Source of the DNA: Bacillota bacterium
Lineage (GTDB): Bacteria; Bacillota; Dethiobacteria; DTU022
Direction: 5' to 3'
Assembly: GCA_011389985.1 (NCBI GenBank)
Contig: JAABTH010000011.1
Location: 1 to 64,000, forward strand
Length of the DNA stretch: 64,000 nucleotides
Below are positions 8,512 through 17,616 of the stretch, piece by piece; within the stretch, counting starts at the first letter, position 1, and each line of letters opens with the position of its first letter. The translations under genes and the position numbers were made by a program. The notes beneath the pieces were generated by a model. It had not been told where the DNA came from and made no database searches. It saw only the letters and a list, made by a program, of their open reading frames with translations.

Positions 8512-10236
8512 GTGAAAATGCACGGTGTGGCCAAGATTCTTGAGGATATCGGGGTACTGCTGGAGCTTAAGGGTGAGAATCCTTTTAAAAGCAGGGCATA
8601 TTACAGCGCGGCCCGCATAATTGAGATGATCGGTGAGGATGAGCTCGAAAAACTTGTCCGTGAAGATAAACTTAAAGAAGTAAAAGGTATAGGGACGGCT
8701 CTTAATGAAAAATTAAAAGAACTTGTGCTTACGGGTAACCTCTCTTACTATGATCAGCTTAAAGCTAATGTTCCGGAAGGTCTATTTGAAATACTGAAGG
8801 TACCGGGTTTGGGCCCGCGTAAAGTCAGCGCTCTCTACGACACCCTGGGGATAACAACTCTGGCTGAACTTGAATATGCCTGCCGTGAGAATCGCCTTGT
8901 TAACCTGAAAGGCTTCGGCCCGAAAACTCAACAGAATATTCTTGAAGGGATCGAATTTTTACGCCGCCACCAGGGCAGGTATTTTTACAGCGAAGCGCGC
9001 CGGATTGCCCAGGATCTGCTGGAAAAGTTAATGGAATTTCCTGCTATCGGAGAAGCCAGCCTGGCCGGCAGCATCAGAAGATGCCGTGAGATAGTTAAAG
9101 ATATTGACCTGGTTGCTTCTACACCTGAACCGGAAAAACTGACCCATTATTTTGCCGGACTGGCATCAATTGAAGAGGTGATTGCTCTTGGCGATACAAA
9201 GGTTTCAGTTCAGCTTAAAGAAGGGATCAATGCCGATCTTCGTGTAGTCGGACTTGATCAATACCCTTACGCACTGCATCACTTTACCGGCAGCAAGGAG
9301 CACAATACAGCCTTGCGTTCAAGGACAAAAAAGATAGGTTTGAAAATAAATGAGTATGGCTTATTCAGGGGAGATGAACTGATAGAATGCAGGGATGAAA
9401 CCGGATTTTTTGCCGCCCTTGGATTAGCCTATATAGAGCCCGAGTTACGTGAAAATAGCGGAGAGATTGAAGCTGCTGAAGAGGGAAATTTGCCCAAACT
9501 CGTTCAGAAAAATGATATTCGGGGCATATTTCATGTACACACCACTTACAGCGATGGTGCCGACTCTTTAGAAGAGATGGTCTGCAGCTGCCTGGATTCC
9601 GGTTTCGAGTATATTGGTATCAGTGATCACAGTCAGTCGGCTTTTTATGCCGGTGGTCTTAAAGCGGATGATTTGGCGCGCCAGCGGGAAGAGATTCTGA
9701 TTCTGCGCGAGAAATATCCTGAAATAGCAATACTAGGTGGTGTTGAATCAGACATTCGGATTGACGGTTCACTGGATTACCCGGATGATGTACTGGAAAA
9801 ACTGGATTTTGTGATTGCTTCAGTTCATTCAGGCCTGAAATTGGAACGATCAAGAATGACAGAGAGGTTAATACGGGCTGTTTTGAACCCGCATGTAACC
9901 ATCCTTGGGCATCCGACCAACAGGCTGCTCCTTGGTCGAGACAGCTCGCCCCTTGACATTGAACAGGTATTTAAAGCTGCTCTTGAAAATGATGTAATCC
10001 TTGAACTTAACGCCAACCCGGCCCGGCTTGATTTGGACTGGAGGCATTTAAAGATGGTTCGCGAAATGGGTCTGCAGGTTTCAATTAATCCGGATGCCCA
10101 TCAGGTTGAAGGCTTGGCCGACACTGCCTTCGGCGTTGCTATCGCCCGCAAGGGTTGGCTTGAAGCTAAAGATGTCTTTAATACTCGTTCTCGGGGGGAT
10201 GTTGAGGCATACCTGGAAAAGAGGCGAAAATATTAA
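8512..10236 (+). CDS. polX: DNA polymerase/3'-5' exonuclease PolX
   Basis: A 574-residue family X polymerase with a C-terminal PHP domain, acting in base-excision and gap-filling repair. Residues about 1-150 form the 8-kDa and helix-hairpin-helix DNA-binding part (VKGIGTAL, VPGLGPRKV, LKGFGPKT). The palm has the GSIRR...DID metal-binding pair and a later Asp in NADLRVV. The PHP exonuclease begins about residue 340 with HVHTTYSDG, followed by GISDHSQS, SVHSG, LGHP and NPDAHQ, a full set of metal ligands. GTG at 8512 follows GGGAGAG; an ATG two codons later is an alternative. Length matches Bacillus PolX. It is convergent with the GGDEF/HD-GYP gene. Confidence 0.96.
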   Translation: MKMHGVAKILEDIGVLLELKGENPFKSRAYYSAARIIEMIGEDELEKLVREDKLKEVKGIGTALNEKLKELVLTGNLSYYDQLKANVPEGLFEILKVPGLGPRKVSALYDTLGITTLAELEYACRENRLVNLKGFGPKTQQNILEGIEFLRRHQGRYFYSEARRIAQDLLEKLMEFPAIGEASLAGSIRRCREIVKDIDLVASTPEPEKLTHYFAGLASIEEVIALGDTKVSVQLKEGINADLRVVGLDQYPYALHHFTGSKEHNTALRSRTKKIGLKINEYGLFRGDELIECRDETGFFAALGLAYIEPELRENSGEIEAAEEGNLPKLVQKNDIRGIFHVHTTYSDGADSLEEMVCSCLDSGFEYIGISDHSQSAFYAGGLKADDLARQREEILILREKYPEIAILGGVESDIRIDGSLDYPDDVLEKLDFVIASVHSGLKLERSRMTERLIRAVLNPHVTILGHPTNRLLLGRDSSPLDIEQVFKAALENDVILELNANPARLDLDWRHLKMVREMGLQVSINPDAHQVEGLADTAFGVAIARKGWLEAKDVFNTRSRGDVEAYLEKRRKY

Positions 10237-10261
10237 ACAGGGAAAAGCTTAAAAGTTTTTA

Positions 10262-12088
10262 TCATTGATTTGCCCGGCGATTCAGCCCGGCAAATTCTTT
10301 CGAGGAGAGAAGGATTCTGACCAGGTCAGGATCAAAATGGTTGCCGGCGCATCTGCTGAATTCAGCGGCAATCTCCTTAACCGTCATCGCTTCCTTGTAA
10401 GGACGGCCGTTTGTCATAACCTCGAAGGCATCGGCGATTGCTGCAATGCGGGCCAGAAGCGGTATTTCCCTGCCCTTCAGACCACGAGGGTAGCCTGTAC
10501 CATCCCAATGCTCATGGTGTGCAAGGATGTCATCTGCAACATGAGCGAACTCCTCAGTAGCCCGGGCGATCCTGAAACCAACCTCCGGGTGTTTCTTTAT
10601 CTCTTGCCATTCTTCTTCTGTCAAGGGATCCTTTTTAACCAGAATATATTCTGGAATATTTATTTTTCCTATATCGTGAAGGGTGATCAACAGGTTCAGC
10701 CGGTTCATTTCGGCATCTGGTAAGTAGAGCTCTTCTCCAATTCTCCGGGCAACATCCTGCATATGCCTGGTGTGGGCTTCAGTTTCATAGCTTTTTGCCC
10801 CCAGGGTTTTGAGAAGAGCCTGTAATACTGTATTTTTAGTGCTTCTGCTTTCGGTTAGTTTTTGCTTGTACATATTATTTTCAGCCAACCTGAGAATCTC
10901 AACAAGGTTTTTGGAGAAGTCAGTTTTGGCGGCAACTCCCAGGGCCATGGATATAGGGATGTCTTCCACATAAACTTTGTTACAGATCTCAGATATCCTA
11001 TGGCAGATCAAACTGGCATCATCAGCGGATGTGCCGGGTAGTATTATTACAAATTCGTCCCCGCCCCAGCGGGCGGTCACATCTTCCTGCCGACAGGTAT
11101 TTTTCATAATGGTTGCCGCAGATTTTAGCATTTCATCTCCGACGGAATGTCCATAGGTATCATTAACCAGTTTCAGCCCGTTTAAATCAGCCATGATAAT
11201 ACTTATGGGAAGCCGCCGGCCTGAATCAAGGCGGTTTATTTCTTCGTCAAGATAGTTGCGGTTGTAAAGACCTGTCAGGCTGTCATGAAGGCTGATGAAT
11301 TTAATCTGTTCTTCATTAATTTTTCGTTCGGTAATTTCGCTGTGTGTTCCGAACATCATAAGCGGGCTTCCGTCGGGTGTTCGTGTTACTACTTTTCCGC
11401 GGTCATGAACCCAAATCCAGTGTCCTTCTTTATGTTTCATCCGGCATTCGCAATCGTAAAATGGAATTTGATTATGGAAATGTTTTTTAAGCAAATTATC
11501 TGAAATTTTCAGGTCTTCAGGGTGAGTTAGTGTTTCAAAAATACGACCTTTCATTTGCAACAATTCATCTAAAGTGTAACCGACTATTCTTGCCCAGGTT
11601 TCATCGTAAACAGCTTCGCCGGTCTGAAGATTCCATTCCCATGTACCTACATTGGAACCTTCAATTATACTTTCCAGTCGCCACCTTTGTGCCTGAAACT
11701 CTCTTTCAGATTTTCTCCGTTCAGTAATGTTGGCATAGATGCCGTAAGCGCCAATCATGTTTCCGTTTATAATAACCGGAATCCCTTTGATAAGCACTTC
11801 TATCGGATTCCCGTATTTGTCGTAACGAGTGCCCTCTTCCTCGGTCTGTTCGCCTGACTGCACCCTGGAGGTAATATTTCGGTCTGCAGAGCCTTTTTTG
11901 CCCATGTCCATCACATCATCGAGAAATTTGCCCCTGATTTCTTCCAGTTGGTAACCAAATAGATCGACGAACGCCTGATTTATATCAACGATGTTATAGT
12001 CGGCATCCATCTGGACAATGGCATCAAGCGAGTTATTAAAAAGAGCTTCCAGGAACAGGTTACGGTTAAATCCATCTTCACAGGCCAT
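10262..12088 (-). CDS. PAS-PAS-GGDEF-HD-GYP cyclic-di-GMP signalling protein
   Basis: A 608-residue protein with two PAS domains (about 10-125 and 130-258), a GGDEF domain (about 262-420) and an HD-GYP domain (about 430-600). The diguanylate cyclase motif is intact (WGGDEF), and the inhibitory RxxD site (RQED) lies five residues before it. The phosphodiesterase motifs are also intact (HDIGK, HHEHWDGTGYP). It could therefore both make and degrade c-di-GMP, with PAS domains sensing redox, light or a ligand. No transmembrane segment or signal peptide is seen. It is divergent from the MORN-DUF4282 gene, with 170 bases between them. The start ATG has only a weak purine-rich site upstream. Confidence 0.94.
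   Translation of the reverse strand: MACEDGFNRNLFLEALFNNSLDAIVQMDADYNIVDINQAFVDLFGYQLEEIRGKFLDDVMDMGKKGSADRNITSRVQSGEQTEEEGTRYDKYGNPIEVLIKGIPVIINGNMIGAYGIYANITERRKSEREFQAQRWRLESIIEGSNVGTWEWNLQTGEAVYDETWARIVGYTLDELLQMKGRIFETLTHPEDLKISDNLLKKHFHNQIPFYDCECRMKHKEGHWIWVHDRGKVVTRTPDGSPLMMFGTHSEITERKINEEQIKFISLHDSLTGLYNRNYLDEEINRLDSGRRLPISIIMADLNGLKLVNDTYGHSVGDEMLKSAATIMKNTCRQEDVTARWGGDEFVIILPGTSADDASLICHRISEICNKVYVEDIPISMALGVAAKTDFSKNLVEILRLAENNMYKQKLTESRSTKNTVLQALLKTLGAKSYETEAHTRHMQDVARRIGEELYLPDAEMNRLNLLITLHDIGKINIPEYILVKKDPLTEEEWQEIKKHPEVGFRIARATEEFAHVADDILAHHEHWDGTGYPRGLKGREIPLLARIAAIADAFEVMTNGRPYKEAMTVKEIAAEFSRCAGNHFDPDLVRILLSSKEFAGLNRRANQ
10269..10294. terminator. Hairpin between convergent polX and GGDEF/HD-GYP genes
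   Basis: Arms TTTGCCCGGC and GCCCGGCAAA can pair with one mismatch and a 6-base loop. It overlaps the last codons of the GGDEF/HD-GYP gene and lies just after polX. No clear T run follows on either strand, so termination is an inference from position. Confidence 0.35.
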
Positions 12089-12258
12089 GCTGCTACCCCC
12101 GGTATTCTACCTTTAGAAAATAATACCATGTAAGTAAGTGATAGAGAAGGTTTTTAATTGGTTATGCAGAAATATTTTTATAATATACGTATTCCGTCAA
12201 AACAGGTAAGGATAGCAGTTAAAGTTAAAAATCCTGAGATGAGAAAGGAGGGCTATCA

Positions 12259-12933
12259 ATGAGCAGGGAAGAATTGACCTATCCGGATGGCAGTCGATAC
12301 AGGGGAGAAGTAAAGAATGGTAAGCGAGAAGGACAGGGGGCGCTGTTAAGGCCGGATGGCTCTAAATATGTTGGCGAATGGCAGGGAAACAGACCTCACG
12401 GGCAGGGAACTATTACCTGGCCTGATGGCAGAAAGTATGTGGGTGAGTGGAAAAATGGAAAGAAGCACGGTTATGGTTCTGAGATTCACAGCGATGGTAC
12501 TATGGTTGAGGGCGAGTGGGAGGAGGGAACATTTATCCGCGAAATAACCTCAGATCCTGAGCCACAATTCGACAGGCATAAACCCAAAGACGCCGAACCG
12601 GTTCGCGAAAGGGGTGTAAATATGCAGGCAGAGGGAAGAAGCTTTTTTTCATCCCTTTTTGATATCACTATGAAGGAAATGATTACCCCTAAAATTATCA
12701 GGATTATATATGTTATCGGAATCATTCTGATCGGTATCGGGGCGCTCGGGGCCATACTGACTTCAATCTTTACCGTGGGATACTCCGGAGCGGGAGCTTT
12801 GCTGGCGACAATTATTGCTGCCCCCATTGGCGCTGTTCTTGGTATTGTTTTCTTAAGGATTTATCTGGAGATTATTATTTTACTTTTTAATATATACGAT
12901 CAATTAAAAGAGATTAAAAGCAGCCTGCGCTAA
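12259..12933 (+). CDS. MORN-repeat protein with C-terminal DUF4282 membrane domain
   Basis: A 224-residue protein. Residues about 6-93 hold four MORN units of the pattern PDGxxYxGEWxxGxxHGxG, ending in GEWEEGTF. A charged linker (about 94-130) follows. Residues about 135-224 match the DUF4282 family: ITPKIIRIIYVIGIILIGIG, then two hydrophobic segments and a basic tail (LKEIKSSLR). MORN repeats bind lipids or proteins, mainly in eukaryotes; in bacteria their role is little known. GGAGGG precedes the ATG. The MORN part should be cytoplasmic because there is no signal peptide. The same cassette occurs on the ABC ATPase (40222-41463) and the heliorhodopsin (52529-53707). Divergent neighbour is the c-di-GMP protein. 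Confidence 0.93.
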   Translation: MSREELTYPDGSRYRGEVKNGKREGQGALLRPDGSKYVGEWQGNRPHGQGTITWPDGRKYVGEWKNGKKHGYGSEIHSDGTMVEGEWEEGTFIREITSDPEPQFDRHKPKDAEPVRERGVNMQAEGRSFFSSLFDITMKEMITPKIIRIIYVIGIILIGIGALGAILTSIFTVGYSGAGALLATIIAAPIGAVLGIVFLRIYLEIIILLFNIYDQLKEIKSSLR

Positions 12934-12975
12934 TGTTATGAGATCACAAAACCGGAAGTGGAGGAATTATTACAA

Positions 12976-14235
12976 ATGCCTGAGATAATAAGTCCGCGGG
13001 AGAGGGTTTTGGCCGCTTTGAATCATCAGGAATCTGATCGTGTGCCGATAGATTTTTGTGGCACACATGACAGCGGTATAAACGTCCTTGCTTATAATCG
13101 TCTCAAAAAACAGATTGGAGTTGATACTCCTACTTACATGCGCGACCCTATCCCCATGCTCGCCTCTCCTGACCTGGAAGAAGGCATGGAAGTGATCAAA
13201 ATGATGGGCGGAGACCTGCTTCCCCTCTCCCGGCATTTAAATTTTGGTGTGCCCGCTGAAAACTGGCAAACCTGGCATCTTAGTGATGGATCTAAATGTC
13301 TTGTGCCGGGAGGTTTTAAACCGGTTGTTAAAAGTGACGGCACGCAGGAGATGAGCCTGCTGGGAGGCCTGGCCTTACTAAGTATGCCGAAGCGGGGACA
13401 TCATTTTAACCTGGTCAGTCGGCCGCTTGGCACAATTGAAAATTTGGCCCAGTTGGAAAAGCTACTTCCCTTTCTCAGACAGAGCGGCGCATTTTCCATA
13501 AGCGATGAGGAGCTGCAGGTGCTTAAACTGAACGCACAGAAATTGCATGCTGAAACCGACTATGCCCTTGTCGCAACGGGAGGGCCCTTGTTTTTTTCTC
13601 TGTACCAGGTAGGTCAGGAGCTTTTCGGTTATGAGAAGTTCTTTACCTTTATGGTTTCCGAACCTGAACTTATTCACTGCTGGCTTGAGTTCCTTGCATC
13701 TACCTGTATAGAAAGGCTTGGAAAATATCTTTCTGTTCTTGCTCCCTACCTTGATGTAATTTTCATGGGTGACGATTATGGTTTCCAGAATGCACCACAG
13801 ATGTCACCTAAAATGTTCCGTGAACTTTTCAAACCGTACCTGGTTCGGGTTTGCCGGGCAGTCAAAGAATTTGCTCCCGATCTAAAAATTCTATTGCATT
13901 CATGTGGCAGCGTAGCTCCCTTTATTCCCGATTTCATTGATGCCGGTATTGATGCCTTGAATCCTGTTCAGATCACTGCCGCGGGAATGGATCCGAACTG
14001 GTTAAAAAAAGAATTTGGCCGGGAAATCACTTTCTGGGGTGGAGGTGTACGAACCCAGAGTACCCTTGTAAATGGAACGGAAGCGGATGTTGCAGCTGAA
14101 GTGCGCGAGTTGATCGAAATATTTAAACCCGGTGGTGGTTATATCTTTTGCCCCATTCACGACATTCAGGAAGAGGTGCCGCCAGGAAAAATACGGGCTA
14201 TCTATGAAACAGCCCAAAAATATTCACATTACTAG
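12976..14235 (+). CDS. URO-D family protein, methyltransferase-like
   Basis: A 419-residue TIM-barrel protein of the uroporphyrinogen decarboxylase superfamily. The opening SPRERVLAALNHQESDRVPIDF is typical of the MtaA/CmuA-like methyltransferase branch rather than true HemE. HSC near residue 310 and a Cys in YIFCPIHD near residue 400 match the zinc-binding HxC...C set of corrinoid-dependent methyltransferases. It may move a methyl group from a corrinoid protein to a thiol or folate, but no corrinoid protein is encoded nearby. The ATG at 12976 is preferred (GGAGG 11 bases upstream); a GTG at 12958 is in frame. It follows the MORN-DUF4282 gene closely and is convergent with the alcohol dehydrogenase. 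Confidence 0.87.
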   Translation: MPEIISPRERVLAALNHQESDRVPIDFCGTHDSGINVLAYNRLKKQIGVDTPTYMRDPIPMLASPDLEEGMEVIKMMGGDLLPLSRHLNFGVPAENWQTWHLSDGSKCLVPGGFKPVVKSDGTQEMSLLGGLALLSMPKRGHHFNLVSRPLGTIENLAQLEKLLPFLRQSGAFSISDEELQVLKLNAQKLHAETDYALVATGGPLFFSLYQVGQELFGYEKFFTFMVSEPELIHCWLEFLASTCIERLGKYLSVLAPYLDVIFMGDDYGFQNAPQMSPKMFRELFKPYLVRVCRAVKEFAPDLKILLHSCGSVAPFIPDFIDAGIDALNPVQITAAGMDPNWLKKEFGREITFWGGGVRTQSTLVNGTEADVAAEVRELIEIFKPGGGYIFCPIHDIQEEVPPGKIRAIYETAQKYSHY

Positions 14236-14247
14236 TCTGTTTTAAAT

Positions 14248-15252
14248 TTAGAACGCAACCAGAGTTTTAATCTTTCCTCCGGAATGATCGTGGAAGGCCC
14301 CAGCTATTTTATCTAGTGATATCAATCCGGTTATAAGGGGAGAGAGATCAACCAGGCCTGAAGCAATCATATCCGCTGCCTTTTTGAACTCTTCATTTGT
14401 TTTTCCAAAAGCAGTAATGATTTTAACTTCTTTTGTTACCAGGCTCAAAAAGTTCAATTCAACCGGCTGGTAACAAATGCTTAAGACTACTACTGTTGCT
14501 CCCGCAGATCCCTGACTGCATGCTTCCTGAATTGTTTCTGGCAATCCGGCGCACTCAAATATAACATTCATGCCCTTGTTATCAGTAAGCTTGTTAATTT
14601 CGCTGTCCAGGCTGTTTATTAAAGGATCGATCGTTTTGGTTGCCCCAATAACTTCGGCAATATTTCTTCTGGCAGGATCCGGTTCGACGACAGTCACAGA
14701 CTTTGCTCCAAAATGTTTTAGCAGGGTCAGAATAACAAGACCTATAGTTCCTGCTCCAAAAATTAAAATATGATCATTTCGGTTTGTTTTTACTTTGTTG
14801 ATTGCATGAAGTCCCACACTAAGTGGTTCAGAGAGTGCGGCCATTTCGAGAGAAGCGTCTTTCGGCAGTTTAACCAGATCTTTTGCCGGAACTAAGACGT
14901 ATTCGGCCATAGCGCCCTGATCTGTTATACCAAGCCTGCGCATATCGCTGCAGAGGTTTTCCTGGCCATTTTTGCATGAGCTGCATTTATTGCACCCGAT
15001 AATGTTGTTACCTGTAACATAATCACCGGGTTTCCAGCCATGACAATCTCTACCAACAGACTCGATGATTCCGGAAAACTCATGACCGATTGTCAAATCG
15101 GGTGGCAGAAAGCCGCTAGTGAAGGCATGAAGATCTGAGCCGCAGATGCCACAGTACTTAATTTTTACCAGGGTTTCTCCCCTGCCCGGTACAGGCAGGG
15201 GTTTTTCCAGGATCTCTAAATTGCCGGGACTGCTTATAACTACTGCTTTCAA
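14248..15252 (-). CDS. Zinc-dependent medium-chain alcohol/polyol dehydrogenase
   Basis: A 334-residue NAD(P)-dependent dehydrogenase of the sorbitol/threonine dehydrogenase type. Catalytic zinc ligands are in CGICGSD and IGHEFSG. The structural zinc loop has four Cys (CNKCSSCKNGQENLC). The Rossmann motif is FGAGTIGL, and the VEPD that follows favours NAD. It oxidises a secondary alcohol or polyol, or an analogous hydroxy acid. It is the last gene of the minus-strand cluster that begins with the SLC13 transporter (20813), 26 bases after the GltS-like gene. Confidence 0.92.
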   Translation of the reverse strand: MKAVVISSPGNLEILEKPLPVPGRGETLVKIKYCGICGSDLHAFTSGFLPPDLTIGHEFSGIIESVGRDCHGWKPGDYVTGNNIIGCNKCSSCKNGQENLCSDMRRLGITDQGAMAEYVLVPAKDLVKLPKDASLEMAALSEPLSVGLHAINKVKTNRNDHILIFGAGTIGLVILTLLKHFGAKSVTVVEPDPARRNIAEVIGATKTIDPLINSLDSEINKLTDNKGMNVIFECAGLPETIQEACSQGSAGATVVVLSICYQPVELNFLSLVTKEVKIITAFGKTNEEFKKAADMIASGLVDLSPLITGLISLDKIAGAFHDHSGGKIKTLVAF

Positions 15253-15278
15253 TTCTTAACCGCCTTTATCAGCCGGGG

Positions 15279-16640
15279 TTAAAACTTGCGCGGGCCGATA
15301 AATTTAAATACTTTTAATAAAATAAAGGAGAAGAGCATTGCGCCTGCATAGATCATGACAACCAATTCAACACTCCAGTTCCACCAGAGTGGAGCATGCA
15401 TAAGAAGCATGTAGCTTAAGACAAAAGGTGCCGCAAAAAGGGCTTGTATACCAAGTTCAAGGCCAACCGGTGTTTCAAACTCCGGATCGGCAATTCTCAG
15501 CAGAAGTAAACCCACTGAAGCAGTTCCGGTGGTAATACCATATACACCCATTGTTCTTTCGAAGCTATAAGCCCAGGTTCTCCTGCCCAGGTAAAAGACA
15601 ACTATCGTTGTCAGAATTCCGGTGACCAGGCCGATAACAAAGATGGGAACAATATACTCCCAGACGATAACAACCTGAATAGCCATAATTGTTGATATTA
15701 TCAAGAAGTCTACAGACCATCCGGTTATTCTGCGTTGAATTCCCGGATCCAGCAGGTGCCCCAGGCCAATTTTGTTAATGATAAATTTAAGTAAGAGAGC
15801 AATTACTATTCCGAAAAAGAAGAAAAAGGCCCAGAGGCTTTTTGCCACATCTTCAGATATAAATTTTCCGATTGCCAACATTAAAAGATAGGTGAGAACA
15901 TAGACCAGCCCGACCAGGGCAGCGTGAAAAGCCAGCGTATCAATATTACCTGAATGGGTGGTCAGTTCACCGGCTGTTTCCTTAATGCTGTCTTTCTGCA
16001 TAATGCCTTTCTGGAATTCCGGGGAAAGGCTTTTTGCTGTTTGAGATGAAAAGCCTTTTCGGATGCCCCAGTTAACCAGGGGGACTCCGACAAAGAAGGC
16101 AAAGGCAAAGCCTAAAACCGCAAATGAAAGGCCCAGGGTTGCGGCATTTTCAAAACCAAACTCTTCCCAGACTCTACCGACGGACAAAGCTTGTCCCGGT
16201 CCCTGGGTAAAGCCGAGTGGAGCGAGGAAGCCGAATATAGGATTAAGGTTATAACCTGCCGAGTTAAAAAGAAAAACGAAAAGAGCTCCGATAATACCCT
16301 GCATGGCCATAACAACCCCGCTGACCAACCCTATCCACAGAGATCCTCTCATGGATTTTTTTGCGGCCAGAACTTTATTCTTACTAATATTGGTGGTCAG
16401 GCCAAGGGAGATAAAAGAGATTATAAAAAGGTGGTAGGCAAAAGTTTCGAGTAAAGAAGTTGATACGTTTATAACGCCGACGCTTAGCAGGACCAGTCCT
16501 AATGTGCCGCCGATAAAGCAGCTGGGGAGCAGAAAGCTTTGAAAGAACTTAACTGAAGCCCTGAGCAGCATGCCGAACAGAAGCATTACAGCCATTATGC
16601 CAAAAACGAGAACCGGCTCAAAGGGAAAAGGTGTATCCAT
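15279..16640 (-). CDS. GltS-like sodium/carboxylate symporter
   Basis: A 453-residue membrane protein related to sodium/glutamate symporters, with about 12 transmembrane segments and a soluble loop near the middle (about residues 205-245). PLGFTQGPGQALSVGR resembles the conserved glycine-rich re-entrant region of GltS. The start at ATG 16640 is chosen because AGAGGAGAG lies just upstream; an earlier TTG at 16703 would add 21 residues. It is in a run with an SDR and a TPP enzyme upstream and an alcohol dehydrogenase downstream, so it may import the acid these enzymes use. Glutamate itself is not certain. Confidence 0.85.
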   Translation of the reverse strand: MDTPFPFEPVLVFGIMAVMLLFGMLLRASVKFFQSFLLPSCFIGGTLGLVLLSVGVINVSTSLLETFAYHLFIISFISLGLTTNISKNKVLAAKKSMRGSLWIGLVSGVVMAMQGIIGALFVFLFNSAGYNLNPIFGFLAPLGFTQGPGQALSVGRVWEEFGFENAATLGLSFAVLGFAFAFFVGVPLVNWGIRKGFSSQTAKSLSPEFQKGIMQKDSIKETAGELTTHSGNIDTLAFHAALVGLVYVLTYLLMLAIGKFISEDVAKSLWAFFFFFGIVIALLLKFIINKIGLGHLLDPGIQRRITGWSVDFLIISTIMAIQVVIVWEYIVPIFVIGLVTGILTTIVVFYLGRRTWAYSFERTMGVYGITTGTASVGLLLLRIADPEFETPVGLELGIQALFAAPFVLSYMLLMHAPLWWNWSVELVVMIYAGAMLFSFILLKVFKFIGPRKF

Positions 16641-16743
16641 ATAATTCTCTCCTCTGCCATAAAATGTGGGTACAATGAAAACGCCTAATTGTCTGGCAAT
16701 CAATACTATTCATATTTGACAATTATTTATAAATACCTTCTTA

Positions 16744-17595
16744 TCAATAGCCGGGTTTAACCGTAGCGTTGCCCAGACCATGCCCCCCGGTTATATTTAA
16801 TACTTCGCCGGTGAGATAATCGGAATCGGGTGATGCTAAGAAAACTACAGCAGCCGCTACATCTTCAGGTCTGCCGAGCCGACCCAGGGGAGTTGCCGAG
16901 GCGATTTCCTCTTTCAGTTTTTCCACTGTTGTTCCCTTAACTCCGGCTTCCATCTCGAGGCCCCATTGTTTAAGATCGGTTTCAATATCGCCCGGGCAGA
17001 GCGCATTAACGCATATATTAAAAGGCGCCAGCTCCAGAGCCATCGAATAAGTAAGACCCAGCACCCCTGCTTTGGCTGCGCTGTAAGCATGCATCCAGAC
17101 GGCGCCGCGCCGCGCAGCCCGTGAAGAAATATTTACAATCTTGCCTCCACCGTTACCAATCATCAGTGGGGCTATTTCACGACAGCAAAGAAAAGTGCCT
17201 GTTAAATTTATAGCAAGTGTTTTTTCCCAGGCAGCCAGGGTAAACTGGGTTAACGGAGCCGGACCGGGAGACCCTCCGGCATTGTTAACAAGAATATCAA
17301 TCCGGCCAAACTTATCTTTTGCCTCAGCAACCATTTTTTGTACAGATTCTTCATCTGCAATATCAGCGTAAAGGGGTAAGGCCTGAACGCCAAGTTTTTC
17401 AATGCCCGCTGCTACTTCGGCCAGTCCTTCTCCCGCCCCGACTTTGTAGTTGGGAAATTCGGCAAAAGGGCCGGCAATATCGGTAACAACAACTGATGCT
17501 CCCTCAATGGCCAGACGGCGGGCACAAACAGCACCTATGCCTTTTTCCCTTCCAGCCCCTGTAACTAAAGCGATTTTTCCTTCAAGTTTGCTCAT
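16744..17595 (-). CDS. SDR family NAD(P)-dependent oxidoreductase
   Basis: A 283-residue classical short-chain dehydrogenase. The nucleotide-binding motif is TGAGREKGIG, the structural motif NNAGG, and the active site Ser in ISSRA plus YSAAK (YxxxK). VVTD after the second strand suggests NAD rather than NADP. The C-terminal LTGEVLNITGGHG is also typical. GGAAAGGA precedes the ATG. It lies 21 bases after the TPP-enzyme gene, so the two are very likely co-transcribed and may act on successive intermediates, for example a ketone made by carboligation. Confidence 0.92.
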   Translation of the reverse strand: MSKLEGKIALVTGAGREKGIGAVCARRLAIEGASVVVTDIAGPFAEFPNYKVGAGEGLAEVAAGIEKLGVQALPLYADIADEESVQKMVAEAKDKFGRIDILVNNAGGSPGPAPLTQFTLAAWEKTLAINLTGTFLCCREIAPLMIGNGGGKIVNISSRAARRGAVWMHAYSAAKAGVLGLTYSMALELAPFNICVNALCPGDIETDLKQWGLEMEAGVKGTTVEKLKEEIASATPLGRLGRPEDVAAAVVFLASPDSDYLTGEVLNITGGHGLGNATVKPGY

Positions 17596-17616
17596 ATTAA
17601 TAATCCTTTCCCGGGG

